From Phoronis australis (lineage: Eukaryota; Phoronida; Phoronidae), in NCBI GenBank assembly GCA_002633005.1, contig NMRA01000420.1, forward strand, positions 124,001-188,000: a stretch of 64,000 bases of DNA, in the 5' to 3' direction. This document shows, piece after piece, positions 35,350 to 48,017 of this stretch. The notes below the pieces were generated by a model that was not told the DNA's origin, made no database searches, and worked only from the letters and a program-made list of their open reading frames with translations. Made by a program: the position numbers and the translations under genes. Numbering within the stretch: the first letter of the stretch is position 1; each line of letters opens with the position of its first letter.

Positions 35350-36825
35350 ACGCACGCCCGGTGTGCGCTACACACAACACGTTTCTTTCGAGAAAAGCGA
35401 TGAGGTCACGCTAGCTTTACTCACGAGAATCTTGCATTGAGCAGAACGCACCCTCGATCTTGGACACTGGTTAATGCCTTTCTTTGTACTCGAGTTTTTG
35501 AGTCAATTTCGCGATAAACCGTGATCCAACACTCATTTGGGAACAATTTTCATAGCATGGCTTTAACAGTATTTTCATGCCAAGGAAATTATTGAAAATG
35601 CTCAGAACTATTCCTAATTTCCTGTCGAACCCAATCGCCGGAGTTCCAGTCTCCATGTTGCCACAATCAATTCTTTCTATTGCAACAGCGCGGCGTCTGT
35701 TATTAGATTTTCACTGGCAAGTGTTCAGAAAAAAAATGTCAAAATGCTGATGCTAAATAAATAATATTGTTTAATTAAATTATCGTGACTGTGCAATTGA
35801 TTAGCCCGAATGGATTGTGTCGTTTTGGTAATCTCTAGAACGTCGGAATCCAAAGTGATATCTTGTATTTGGTCATATATTTTCGTCAACTTGATCACAT
35901 TTACAATGTATATATGTTATTGCGACGATGGTAACCCACTCTGCCTTCTTATTTGTTGCTGTTGTTGTTGCTAGGGTTGTCTTGAAATGAAGTTGAAAGC
36001 AAAGACGCAAATTTCATCTCAACGTTTCATAAAAGTGCTTTATGGTGCCTCTGAGAATCACATTAGACAAAAATTCAATAGTGAAAGAAACCAAAGACTG
36101 AATTTTCGATAACATGTTAAGTTAACACAAGGAAGAACGTTGCCGTTATTGCCTCAAATCAACAGCTCTGATCTAAGACGCTTTCTCCCTCTCATTTTTA
36201 AAGTATAATTTTTATTGAACGGGGAAACCGGCTTGCCCAACCGCTATGAGTGATCCACGGGGAGACAAGGCCAATAAATCATCTCAAGAGAGTTGAAACA
36301 GCACGGATTTGAGAATGCAAAGGACTCACATTGAAACCTGTGATGCAACCAAATACGATGGAAGCCATGTTGTGCGACGAGCCTGTAGTGAAAATACTAT
36401 TGCAAAGTTGAAAGCGACATCAAAGTTGCTTTCCTAGACTTTGACATAAAACTGGTATTCAACGAGACTGCCAGAGAAGAAGTTAAACATGATTTGTACA
36501 GAACTGAAGCTTCAATTGGAAGAAAATTAACTGACAAAAGATAAACAGAAATTTAAAAAGAACTCTATGCAGGCCTATTGTCTGGCTTGAGTTGGTATCA
36601 GATATGGATTCCTATCACGGTAAGGGGTTTAATGATAACCTGGAATCGATTTTATAACAGACAAAGGCACGATTCAATTTTTTTTAGCCAGCCAAGCCGG
36701 TGAAATGCAGCTCTAACTACATTTGTGAGAACAATCTTTGCACGAATAATCTATCCCGATAAAGCTGAACGTGGGATGACAAAATATACAAGTTTCATTT
36801 GTCTTTCAAGCCTCTCTTTTGTCGA
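35350..36825. other. Non-coding, nothing recognised
   Basis: Short open frames only; no repeats were identified. Confidence 0.45.
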
Positions 36826-36947
36826 TGTCAGGATGGCCGAGCGGTCTAAGGCGCCAGACTCAAGGCGATAAGCCTTGCCCTGAGCCATTGCAGGGCAGAG
36901 TGTTCTGGTCCACGAATGTGGGCGTGGGTTCGAATCCCACTTCTGAC
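36826..36947 (+). tRNA. tRNA-Leu(CAA) with a 38-nt intron
   Basis: It decodes UUG leucine codons. The acceptor stem GTCAGGA pairs with TTCTGAC (one G-U), with discriminator A. The A box tggccgagcgg and the B box ggttcgaatcc are consensus. The anticodon stem-loop CCAGA-CTCAAG closes with T-TCTGG after an intron at 36864-36901. The intron contains CTTG, able to pair with CAAG as in known intron-bearing tRNA-Leu(CAA). The long variable arm has a CCAC/GTGG stem, as expected for leucine. The strand, the intron position after G37 and all arms agree. Confidence 0.95.
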
Positions 36948-36952
36948 ATAAG

Positions 36953-36957
36953 ATTTT
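36953..36957 (+). terminator. Pol III terminator of tRNA-Leu
   Basis: TTTTT begins 5 nt after the discriminator base of the tRNA. Confidence 0.85.
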
Positions 36958-37185
36958 TAACGGTTTAGAGCCTATTATTCTTAAAGTGAACCTTTTGGTG
37001 ATGACGATATCAGGCGCAGAGCCTGCCGACATACGAACATTTTACGACCTGAAAGAGTACATACGACATTGTTACTTGCCACGAAAATGAGTGCGGCCAC
37101 AAGAAAAAACTTATAAGTAATCAACTCGGAAAACAAAAAGGTGGCATGAACGTCAAACTCCCAATTGTCGTTAATTGTGTAAGTT

Positions 37186-37520
37186 ACAATACCAAGAACG
37201 AATTTATTCCCACTGAATAAACCTCATGAATGTTCTCAAAGATATGTTCATATACAAAAGCTTCACCAAACTGCATGTAACAACATTCCAAACACGAGAC
37301 CTGTTATCGAAAAACAGATTTCTAAGCTCATGGAAATACGACGGCTGGGTGCAGTAGTAACGCGACAAATGTAATAAATGACATTGGCAGCTTGCAAGAC
37401 ATCCAAATGCAGAAATGTAAGAAACAGACCCGCCACTTGAATAATTGTTACATTCGTGGTGTACTTGTCTTGCATGGCTGCGTAATTATTTGACCACATT
37501 GCCAACATCACCCCAGTACC
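37186..37520. repeat. Duplicated segment, copy 1 (pairs with 38369-38706)
   Basis: It starts ttacaataccaagaacgaat and includes caaaagcttcaccaaactgc and gcttgcaagacatccaaatg. After about 37520 the copies diverge because one has a deletion reaching into the foldback element. Confidence 0.8.
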
Positions 37521-37793
37521 TAACACCTTACAATGTTTTTTCTCCGAGACTTCACACCTATACATTTCTGAACATATTTCTTTTCCATAATACAAAAATA
37601 GATAGTGTTTAAAAATCTTCAAACTATGTTTCAATCCTTGAGAAACTGGTTCACGCAGTACCACTCAATGCAACACCGAATTCGATTAGCATTGATATCG
37701 GTTTAGGATGTGTTTTGGAAGCACAAGCTGGCCACTGTACTTTTACACGTTTAAGCTGCAATGACCCCGAAAGCAGTTAGAACCGGCCCTCAC

Positions 37794-38335
37794 CACAGGC
37801 GTCCTCAGCTTCTGATCGTCCCCAATACACAACATATAATACTACAAGGTATGACACTCCCGACTAGAAATTCCACGGGTGCTTCACTTCAGCCGTCCAT
37901 TGCAAATATAAAACTCAACAAATTTACACAAAACAGAGGTTCAACAAACCATGAAGAATTGCTCTTTCTCCCAATACCATTCACGATGTCCTGTTCCGGC
38001 GACTTCGTAAGAAATTCGCAGTCAAAGAACAAAAATGTTCACAAAAAAAACCCCACACACTTTCATCGTGGGCCGCTCGAGGTCAAGGACGGTACGGAAA
38101 TTGCCGGTTTGTCGCGTAAAGTCACGATGTCGATAACTCTACACTTGGCCACCAGTAGAAAAACTATTGAGTACTTCCGTAACTCACCGGCAATTTCCGT
38201 ACCGTCCTTGACCTCGAGCGGCCCACGATTAAAGTGTGTGGGGTTGTTTGTGAACATTTTTGTTCTTTGACTGCGAATTTCTTATGAAGTCGCCGGAACA
38301 GGACACCGTGAATGGTATTGGGAGAAAGAACAATT
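37794..38335. mobile_element. Long-arm foldback element, copy 1 (cut by N at 38336)
   Basis: The left arm, about 37794-38107, begins cacaggcgtcctcagcttct and ends gtacggaaattgccgg. A loop of about 80 nt follows. The right arm begins ccggcaatttccgtacc at 38190 and is the reverse complement of the left arm, until the sequence breaks at the N. An intact element would be about 700 bp with arms of about 310 bp. Open frames in it mirror each other on the two strands and are not genes. Confidence 0.8.
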
Positions 38336-38368
38336 NGATATCCTAGATCCGCCACTGTAATTGTATAA

Positions 38369-38706
38369 GTTACAATACCAAGAACGAATGTATTCCCACT
38401 GAATAAACCTCATGAATGTTCTCAAAGAAATATTCATAAACAAAAGCTTCACCAAACTGCATGTAACAACATTCCAAACACGAGACCTGTTATCGAAAAA
38501 CAGATTTCTAAGTTCATGGGCTGGGTGCATTGCATGGAGTAACGCGACAAAGGTAATAAATGACATTGGCAGCTTGCAAGACATCCAAATGCAGAAATGT
38601 AAGAAACAGACCCGCCACTTGAATAATTGTTACATTCGTGGTGTACTTGTCTTGCATGGCTGCGTAATTATTTGACCACATTGCCAACATCACCTCAGTA
38701 CTTAAC
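38369..38706. repeat. Duplicated segment, copy 2
   Basis: Counterpart of 37186-37520. Just upstream (38341-38357) is a terminal piece, ctagatccgccactg, of the CAGTGGCGGAT family, absent from copy 1. Confidence 0.8.
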
Positions 38707-38707
38707 A

Positions 38708-39111
38708 ACGGAAATTACCGGTTTGTCGCGTAAAGTCACGATGTCGATAACTCTACACTTGGCCGCCAGTAGAAAAACTATTGAGTACTTCCGTAACTCA
38801 CCGGCAATTTCCGTACCGTCCTTGACCTCGAGCGGCCCACGATGAAAGTGTGTGGGGTTGTTTGTGAGCATTTTTGTTCTTTGACTGCGAATTTCTTACG
38901 AAGTCGCCGGAACAGGACACCGTGAATGATATTGGAGAAAGAACAATTCTTCATGGTTTGTTGAACCTCTGTTTTGTGTAAATTTGTTGAGTTTTATATT
39001 TGCTATGGACGGCTGAAGTGAAGCACCCGTGGAATTTCTAGTCGGGAGTGTCATACCTTGTAGTATTATATGTAGTGTATTGGGAACGATCAGAAGCTGA
39101 GGACGCCTGTG
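38708..39111. mobile_element. Foldback element, copy 2 (loop and complete right arm)
   Basis: It retains the end of the left arm, the loop and the whole right arm (38802-39111, ending gctgaggacgcctgtg). Most of the left arm is deleted. It is probably the other haplotype of copy 1. Confidence 0.8.
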
Positions 39112-39721
39112 GCCGTCCCAAGCCACTTGCCGTTCACTGGGAGTGTTGAATCGTTTTCTTGATATGCTTGGTACTTCTGTGGTAAAAGGAAACAGTCGCC
39201 TTGCGATGTTTTAGTTCATGGGGAAGAAGAAAGAGCGTGAACTTATGTTACCATGGTTATCTGTCTTCTTCCATTCCTTTATTCTTTGGTTTGTGTGTTT
39301 GTGATGTGCATCTAGGCCGGGTTATGTGACAATGGCAACATCTTTTCAATGAACTATAGAGCTATGAAAGATACGGCATATCAACAAAAAGTGGACGTAT
39401 TTGATTTTTTTCATGCAAAACAATACCGAATATATTGCTTGCAAGAGACACACTTCGAAGAAAAAAGTTCAACAAAATGAAGTTTAAGGTGAGTTGACTG
39501 TTTTTTAAGCTGCGGCACCTCAAATTCTAAACGTGTGCTCATTCTAATGAACACTAACTACGAGTATAAGGTTATGAGCGAAACACGTAATCAAGTCAGT
39601 ATTTTTAGCCATTGGAATACTGGTTGAAAAATCTACTGATCACCGTTTATATATTATCCTAACAAAAATAGTCCCGACTTTTATAATAATCTAGAAAAAT
39701 AATTCCTGAATCAGGGATGAA

Positions 39722-40270
39722 GTTATGGAGTTATTGAGCGAAAGTTCTTGGTTGACTCACGGAGAATATATAATCAAAAGTTATGAGGTAATTGAGCGAA
39801 AACTGCGTGGTTGACTCATGGAGGATATACAATCAAAAGTTATGAGGTTATTGAGGGAAAGTGCTTGGTTGACTCACGAAGGATGTATATTCAAAAGTTA
39901 TGAAGTTATTGTGCGAAACTGCTTGGTTGACTCACGGAGGATATGTAATCAAAAGTTATGAGGTTATTGAGCGAAACTGCTTGGTTGACTCACGAAGGAT
40001 ATATAATCAAAAGTTATTAGGTTATTGAGCGAAACTGCTTGGTTGACTCACGGACAATATATAATCAAAAGTTATCAGGTTATTGAGCGAAACCGCTTGG
40101 TTGACTCACGGAGGATATATAATCAAAAGTCATGAGGTTATTGAGCGAAACTGCCTCCTGGTTGACTCACGGAGGATATATAATCAAAAGTTATCAGGTT
40201 ATTGAGCGAAACCGCTTGGTTGACTCATGAAGGATATATAATCAAAAGTTATGAGGTTATTGAGGGAAAA
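39722..40270 (+). repeat. 58-bp tandem array, about 9.5 units, each with an AP-1 site
   Basis: The unit reads ttatgaggttattgagcgaa, then actgcttggttgactcac, then ggaggatatataatcaaaag. Nine units carry TGACTCA. Variation is by substitution and a few short insertions (for example ctcc near 40156). A looser copy begins near 39565. Confidence 0.9.
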
Positions 40271-41114
40271 CTGCATTACATGGGTACTAGCTAGTGGATG
40301 GGAATCAGCTTTCGCTGTGTTTACGCAAGACATGGGAAGTTGCCCTGGTGATATGTGCTCGAGTTAGCAAACAAAATGTAATGTATTATCTGTGCAGTTA
40401 TCAATGCTTTTTAAGTATTATTTGCTATCGTCATCTATTTTTTGTTCTTAAATATCGCATTTCATTTTTGTTGAACGTCCATTTTCATAGTTATTACGCC
40501 GTACGCGAATGCAGTGGTGGAAATACCACGAAGTACATACACACAACGTGTCTTTATTACCATACCTCAAGTTCACATGTACGGGTTTAGTCTCAATCAA
40601 ATTATCTTGACCTTATTCCCATCATAGTAGAGCTTAGAGTCGATTGCTGTGAGAACAGATAGTGGCAGAGAGTGCAGTGGCCTTGGCATGAAGCTTCTGC
40701 GAAACGCATGTCTCACACTGTGTTATCTCCAACAAATGGAGTCCAATACACGCCTCCAGTATCTGCCCCTATACTGTACGCAGATTTTCAAATGATGTTC
40801 GACCGGGTTCATGAAGGATTAGTGTTCGTGGGCAGAGAAGTTCACTGTCGTTCGGACTGGCAGAGTAAATACGCCCAATAAAATTCTTGCCCCCTATCTT
40901 CGTATTGCGAAGATGAAGTTTTGAACCAGTAATAATCGAGATTCTTAAAGGATTATTTACAAAAAGGTATTTCCAATCTTGAGTTGTTTTTTGTAGTAAC
41001 TGGTACCTGTAAAAGAGAAAAGAAATACAACGTAAGATCAAGTACAATTGATAGCCAGTTTGATACATCAGTGTTCTCCATGACCAGTTTTAACATGTTT
41101 CAACATTGTAGAGT
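40271..41114. other. Non-coding, nothing recognised
   Basis: Short open frames (40294-40590, 40672-40881) lack any family resemblance or splice support. Confidence 0.4.
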
Positions 41115-41229
41115 GCAGAAACGCTAGGACCTAGCTGAAATCTAGCCAAAATCTCATTTAAAATACACGGCAACATCTCGCGTAATCTCGCGAAGTCTTG
41201 CTTTTTAGCGAAGTCCTAGCGTTACTGAA
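41115..41229. repeat. MITE family A copy
   Basis: It begins agaaacgctaggacctagct and ends agcgaagtcctagcgttact, with the core ctcgcgaagtcttgcttttt, in the opposite orientation to 551-670. Confidence 0.7.
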
Positions 41230-41453
41230 CATAGAGCCAGTTTGGCGGTGCTTCCGCCACGTTTGGGTAACCTGCAACATACGAATGGCCGCCAGGTAGA
41301 GTCCAAATACGTCTTTCTGACAGTTTTGGATTTCCAGTTATAGAGAACACTGACCAAGTAACATGTCACACACATCAACATAAAAATGAAGACATGAATG
41401 CGACCCTAGATGTGATCAATCTTATTTGATAACTTGAAAATGTTTTTAACTGT

Positions 41454-41765
41454 ATCGTTGGTCTGATGGGTGAACGTTATGCACGTAAATTACGTGTGTA
41501 AGTTAATTCTTGTTAGAGGTGTGAAGTAATTATTTGTGACGAAAAGTAATAAAGGGCAGCGTAAAGTAATTATTTGCTGCGTAAAGTAACTTTTTACGAA
41601 ATGAAGGGATTTTTAACGCCGAAAACAATTACTTTACGCCGCAAATAATTACTAAATGCCGCAAACAATTAATTTACGCCGCAAATAATTACTTTACGCC
41701 TCTAACAAGAACTAACGTTACGCACGTAATTAACGTGCGTAACGTTCACACATTTTGCCAACGAT
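41454..41765. mobile_element. Foldback element of ~312 bp (TIR ATCGTTGG)
   Basis: The outer ends atcgttgg and ccaacgat are inverted. Inside, gtgaacgttatgcacgtaa and cttgttagaggtgtgaagta mirror actttacgcctctaacaag and cgtgcgtaacgttcac. The centre carries several copies of a (a)cgccgcaaataattact-like string in both orientations, so most of the element can form one hairpin. There is no ORF. Confidence 0.8.
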
Positions 41766-42968
41766 GCATCACACACTGGCTTAATTTATAAAACGTTTCG
41801 AGGTTTGAGGGGACGCTGCGTATATTTGTAAACTCTTTGATCTAGTTTGTGTGATATTGTTAAAAAAGTAGCAGACGCTCTTTGTTCATTCAAACGTTAA
41901 CAACGTGGGAATGTGTGTTCAGAACGCAATGAGTCGTTGTTTACGCAGCAGTTTTTTTTAACTTAGACATAATATACAGCAAAAAATAAAGTGTTTAGCG
42001 TACCCGAATGCTCCTAAAATATCTTTTCACATCGTTTGTCAATCATTACGTCGGGTTCAATCTACATAATTATGCCATGTATGGAAAATGGAGTGGAACT
42101 CATTTCCATACGTGGGCCAAAGTGCAATGAGAACAAACTACTATCGGAGTGATCAGGCTGTGATGGTCTGTGCCTTTATTTGAACAATTGTAAACACATC
42201 AATCGATGTTTTTTCAAAGAATGTAGACAAAAAAGACGTTTTAAAAAAACGCTAGCTAAAAACGAATATTTATTCTACAATGACAAGCCCTGGAAAATGT
42301 TCGATGTAATGCCTGACGTTTGTATGTTCAAGGCGAAGTGGCTTCTTCGATTTTGAAAGTCGTAGTGCGAGTAAACAAGAGGCGTGATGGTTTTTGCGGT
42401 GCATCAAGCGTGCGTAGGCACAGGGGATTGTTCTAAAATTCCCTCTATTCCCCACACCCCACGACCCCCTCGACCCAGTCTACACAAGCTCGACTCAATC
42501 TGAACATAGAGCAAGCTCTGACTTGCTGGACCAACCAGTTTTTGGCCGTGAACTCGGGTGGCTTTTCCCTGTTTTTGCAATGAAGAAAGTCAATTTGTCA
42601 AGTTTGAAAGCCAAGAACAGAAAATCAAATGAAAGGGCTACCAACGTTACAAATCGTCTCGTTCCCACCAGAGTGTAATCGTCTGGTCTGCTCTTTAGTA
42701 AATGGTGAGTTCAAGCTATTTTTGGGAGAGTACGAGAAGGCCACGGATATGTAATTTCTTCAGTAAATACAGTTGGAAAAAAACAAACTGTTAACTAAAA
42801 GGCATCTCAAAGTTTCATGCAGTATACTGTAAAAGAGTATACAACTGAAAGCAAATAAAAATGTGAAATTATGGGCATTCACGTTAGCGTACTCTTTCCC
42901 TAAGTTTAGCAGAACAGAGCCATTGGTAGCCACTCGTGGACCTATTTCCGTGAAAACTATAGCACGCA

Positions 42969-43086
42969 GCTTCGTCCCCAAGCCTCACGATGGCGCTGAT
43001 CGGTTTAGCCATTTGAGGCTTGGTTATGAGAAATTCCTTCTGCGCTATGATTGGCCGCTGTCTTAACGTCATTGAAACAAAGGCAC
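42969..43086 (+). repeat. Dispersed ~118-bp repeat, copy 2
   Basis: It matches 18775-18893: ttcgtccccaagcctcac, then gctgatcggtttagccattt, then atgattggccgctgtctt. Confidence 0.65.
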
Positions 43087-44249
43087 ACATTAATTATTTT
43101 TCGCAGGCCTTGTTACTACCATTCATGAAGTAGAAGACATTGTTTTGGTTATTGTTTGAAATAAAGGTTGTTAGCGTACTTATTTTCCATTCTTTTCTAT
43201 CAATAGTATCACAGAAATTAATCAGTTTTCGAATCAAAATACATCATTTTTGCAATAATTTAGTCCTAAATTGCTGCAATATACAGTTAGTTTTTATTTT
43301 TATATTATACTGCAGAAATTTCAAAGTTGATACGACTTTATATTACTCGTGATATTTCGGCAATTTCCGTAAAAATGTGTCCGAATTCTGACACATTTCA
43401 TTTCCCATAACCACGCCTCAAATGCCTAAACCGATCTCGAGGCTTGAGGACGAGCCGCTGCGACAACACGCTTACAAACCGCTAGTTCAGATCATGTTCT
43501 TCCTCCATTTTCTGTTTTTAACCCACCATCTTAAGCTAGAGCAGACTCGCGTGTAGGTAAGTCTTACGGGAAAGTCACCCAGGGACGTAATGTGATTATG
43601 AAATGTGTAAAAAGCGTAGATACATATACTGCCGCAGATCGTGGGTCAAGAGGGTTGTGGGTCGAGGGGGACGTGGGGTGTGGGGTCGAGGGAGTTTTAG
43701 AACAATCCCACCTGATTTTGATTTATGAGGACCCCTGAGCATGACTTCTCGCATATGCGAGGTCTTAAAATCTCTTCTTGATAATTGAGAGATCATGCAG
43801 AATGTATATCACTTAACATTAAATATTTTATGCACAACTGCGCCTAAATGTTCACGCACACATGCACACACGTACATGCAATTCATATACTCATAAGGCA
43901 TACGCATACATTTGTACATTGAATTCGGTGTTTCTTACGTAGCAACTGACAAAGGTGCACTACGGTCTAGGACTTTGAAGACAAATATTCTTCACTAGAA
44001 GATATTATGTTCGAACAGTGAGAAGAAGGCTGTCAGAAACAGTTAAGGCTATCTATAACGCGTGCATGGGCATTGCGAACAAAGTCCTGATAAGTGAAAA
44101 GAATGGGAATAGGGATTTGTTTGAAAAAGATGATGTTGTCTGATGTTGTATACATGAACAGAACAAGGGAGAGAACAACAAATGTATTTATCCACAAATT
44201 TATGAGTGCAGCAACATACAGTTCTTTTAAGCTTAGAATAGACCATTCT
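43087..44249. other. Non-coding
   Basis: A GC-rich segment at 43640-43715 (gggtcgagggggacgtgggg) is, in reverse complement, similar to 42419-42500. CA-rich words lie near 43855. No gene. Confidence 0.4.
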
Positions 44250-45340
44250 CAATTTAGAACTTATATGGATATTAATTTCTCTCAGAAGCGAGTCTTGAAT
44301 AGCATGAGGGGATGTCTATGTTTCAATCATCAGCAAAAACGATATTCATGCACCAAATTACCCAACCAGAAATAACTTTCCAACGTGAACGTTTATATAA
44401 CTCTTCCATTTGACTGTCATTAAACTTGTCCCAAACAGCCACAGTCAAATAAGTGTCACGACATGGACTACTCTCCCATTTTCAACAAAAAAGTCGGTTA
44501 TCGACTTGAGAACGTAACGCTCGTGACCACAAGCGACTACCGGGGATTTCCGATAAGGCGCCCATCAGCACAAAACGCCACGAGTGCTTTTTCGGATAGG
44601 AAGGAAGCGAACATAAAGTAACGTGATGAAATTGTTGTCTCCGAAAGAGCTCCTAGACCGCTTTTTCAGGAACAGAAAGCGACTTGGAAGAAATCGTTGT
44701 CACTCAGGGTGCTTTATAGGAAACTCCGGTATTAACAAAACCTTAGTAACCAAGAGCTAGAGACAGCATTACTGACGCGAAGTGGTCAGCATTTCAGTTC
44801 GCTGGTTTCAATTGTGATGTGTTGCGTACTAACATGACTTTGTGAGCGGAAAACACTTCATTAAAGAATCATCCGGCTCAAAGCCAACACATAAGATGAC
44901 TCCATAATTTTAGCTGCAGAATGACGGAAAGTAGCGGCATTCTTTTCCCTCTAATTACAAGTTTTTTTAATGTGACATTCATTATTGATTAAACATTGGT
45001 TGCTAACGTGGATGTAAAGACTTTGATGTAATTCCTAGAGTTTAGTTCTAGTTCTATGCAACACGCCGCGGGCTCTCAGCAGTCTCGGGGCCCGGTCACG
45101 CACACTTTCCGCTACACTTCAATGATTGACTACAGAAGACTTGAATTGGTCGCTGTTCATTATTATACGGGATCATAAATTCATAAACGCATCAACAATT
45201 CCTGGAACTGCCAACTACTTATGTGCAGCGAACTCAACTCGAGCGGTTGGGCTAGTCAGACAAGATCCATGTTATGCGGTTCAGCCTCTTTTTGGTGTTG
45301 GAATGTCAGCCGTGCATAACTTTAAGAATGTCCTATTTAG
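44250..45340. repeat. Old dispersed duplication, copy 1 (pairs with 49650-50690)
   Basis: Colinear but decayed similarity in blocks: tattaatttctctcagaa, actaccggggatttccgata, gtgacattcattattgatta and acacgccgcgggctctc. The open frame at 45126-45410 is not kept in the other copy. Confidence 0.65.
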
Positions 45341-45849
45341 GCCCTTTGAAAAAGGACCTGAAAAACCATTACATTTACTAGGAGTAATTATTTCACATTT
45401 TGGATGTTAAACATTTTGTAAGTATTACTATGACCATAACACGACAACACGCTACATTTAATATCATATTATATTAACATATCGTTATAAAGAAATTTCT
45501 TGCTTTCGATGGGCAGAAAATGTCTTAAATTGTTGAAAATGCCGCAAAATCTGCCTGTTTTCCGGCTAAGACCTCTTATATGGCGGCCTAAAAAACTTCG
45601 CCTAGAATTAGACTAAGAAAACTATTGGAGATTTGTGAAGTACCAAGTTCTTTGTTTTGGATCTATTTATAACTAATATGTTGGCGTTCAATCACAATTG
45701 AACATTCCCGAGTCCGCATAAACTATACTATAGGAACTGTTCACGACAGTTGTATCTTCTACACTAAGTACTAAGTCAGAAAATGTTGTTCAATTAACGA
45801 AGTCATTCGTGCAAATGATAAATACTAATGGGCCTAAGGTGTACCCGGC

Positions 45850-45910
45850 TTGTGGTACACTAAAGTGTACCATTGTGGTACACCCTAATGGTACCCTTGT
45901 GGTACACCTT
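45850..45910 (+). repeat. Short tandem repeat of ttgtggtacac (23-24 bp units)
   Basis: Units start at about 45850, 45873 and 45897, each with ttgtggtacac and a ggtacc-type palindrome. Confidence 0.7.
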
Positions 45911-48017
45911 GCTGAACCAGATTTGAGGAGACCAGGTTTAGTCTTAAACCTGGTTTTGTTAAACCATCGTTATGAAATCGGATGCCTGAGTCGACAACTC
46001 CACGAAGTTAAACCAGAAGCAGCTTCAATGGGTTGGCCTAAAATTTTTAGAAATTATGTTATTACGTCACCACGTCATAACTACTTTGTGAAGTAACTTC
46101 CAGAAATAGGAACATTGTAAAAACCAATCCTGCGTTTATAAAAAAGTGTTACCTATGGGCTACGCTGTATACTAGGATAAACCCATAGTTTAAACGATTA
46201 TTCGTTGAAGCACGCTTGATGTCAACACATAATATTCGCTGAAAACTGATGTATTACGCATTTTAACATACTTGTATAAATATCTAGCTCTCCGAACAAG
46301 AGAACTGTATTTGATTTGTCAATTAGTTTGAAAAGGATTCACATTTCTCACATGAACTGGAATGTGTTATGACGCGACTGCTTAATAACGCCGAGTACCC
46401 GGTACGCAATTTTTTGATAATACACAGGCGAATCACAAAGTAGATATCTATACACCTTATATTTTATCGTCTACAAAACATTAATACCAACAACCAAACA
46501 ATGCCGGAATTCCGTGAAGGTGACAAGGTTATGATTGACAAGTAGGGTGTCGCAACTGCCCATACTCCCAGTCAGAAGGACATGCAAACAACTTCTTAAA
46601 CGGACCCATCTTCGGCTGCGAATTCCACATCCACGTTCATTCAGAGACGAACCCCAACCCAAGAAACGTCGCGGTGAGGCTGACTAGATGTGCTCTCTCG
46701 AGGTCACGCGCGGGGATTCGGGGATGCCCTGCTGACTGTGTTATTTATAGGCATTTATTGTTTTAATGTTACGCCTTCAAAGAGTATTTATTAGATTCTA
46801 ACTTGAACGTTTGTTTCGAAAGCTAAAAACAATTTACAATTGTTAAGTTTAAAATAAAATTATTAACAAAAGTAACTGGATATATTTTACATTGCGTAAG
46901 CGTGTTTTTACAAAAGTTGCGATTGAAAGTTTTAGACACGTTGAGTTTTTTGTCAAAAAGATAGTTTTTACGCTTCATGCGAGAAAACAAATTCTACACT
47001 CGTCTTAAGTTGAAGACATGGGCAATACCTCTTGGAAAGTTCGTCTAAATCCTCGGCAATCCTTGGGATTTTGACAAAATTTCCAATAGGTTTTGTCCAT
47101 GTCATAAACCTGAGACGAGTGTAGGATTCTCTGTCTTCTAAACTGTTTGAATGTTATTGCTGTTGATATCTTTGGGAGGTTTTAAAAATTTCCCGACAAT
47201 GATTTTTCTTGCCCACAACACCATTGGTATTGAGAAATAATGATTAAAATGCTGGGAGAATTCGTTATGCTAGAATCTTGTACTTCGAAGATTCATGGAT
47301 GAAATTGATGAGAACACCATGACCAGAACAGTTTTTTCCCTGCGAAACACTGAAGTCCACTTAACTTTTTCAAAACTAAGCAGTGGAATTTTATAGCCAA
47401 TTATATCGAAAACTGACAATATCCAAGACAGCTGGAATAATGTTTATCTGAATTTTTGTCTTAAGGTACGCGTCACATCAAATTTTTTAAGGGAAGTCCT
47501 CAATTTCCTTCGTTCACTAAATTACAGAAAATCTACAGCTTGATTGAAGACTATGACTATTCCTCTCCGGAAATTGCCGATTGCATATAATGACAGGACG
47601 TTGAAGAGATACATATATTTGACGAGGCAATGAACTCAACTTCTCAAAACAAAACTAACATTTAATGTAGCACACTTGACGATGTGAATCTGGTCTTAAG
47701 GATTTGTAGGGTCCAAGAAAAATGTCCAAATTTGGCGAACTTTAGAACATGCTATCTCAAAAAGGTGATTGGATCCATTCGAAACGTTTATATGCTATGC
47801 TTTTTACACTGCTTTCCAAAACACGAGTAGGAATTTATGTTAAAATTTTCCATTTTTGTATGGGGCGCTATCCAAACAGGCCTTTTATGAGTTTCATAAG
47901 TTGCATAACGCTAAAAGTCACAATTTAGAAAAATACAACAGCGTTTTTCAGCTTGAACCTTAAAACGCTCATGTAGCCACGTCGGGCCACAGGGATAAGT
48001 TGGAAATATAACTGGAG
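45911..48017. other. Non-coding, nothing firm
   Basis: At 46501-46685 there is a string encoding MPEFREGDKVMIDK then a stop, reminiscent of a retroelement integrase tail. It is too short to call. The rest is AT-rich. Confidence 0.35.

Noticed and set aside
37263-37664. 133-codon minus-strand frame, partly repeated at 38514-38708
   Set aside because: The repeat is due to the duplicated segment. There is no domain, no splice support, and the frame is not intact in the second copy.
37761-38270. 169-codon plus-strand open frame
   Set aside because: It lies in the foldback element, and the same peptide segments appear on both strands because of the inverted arms. It is not a gene.
43855-43920. 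CA-rich stretch resembling a regulatory repeat
   Set aside because: Simple-sequence character only; no motif or partner structure.
45126-45410. 94-codon frame with a protein-like look
   Set aside because: The older duplicate at 50.5 kb does not preserve the frame, so selection on a protein is unlikely.
46501-46685. MPEFREGDKVMIDK followed by basic peptide in another frame
   Set aside because: It recalls the tail of a retroelement integrase, but it is only 14 codons before a stop and no neighbouring reverse transcriptase or integrase is seen.
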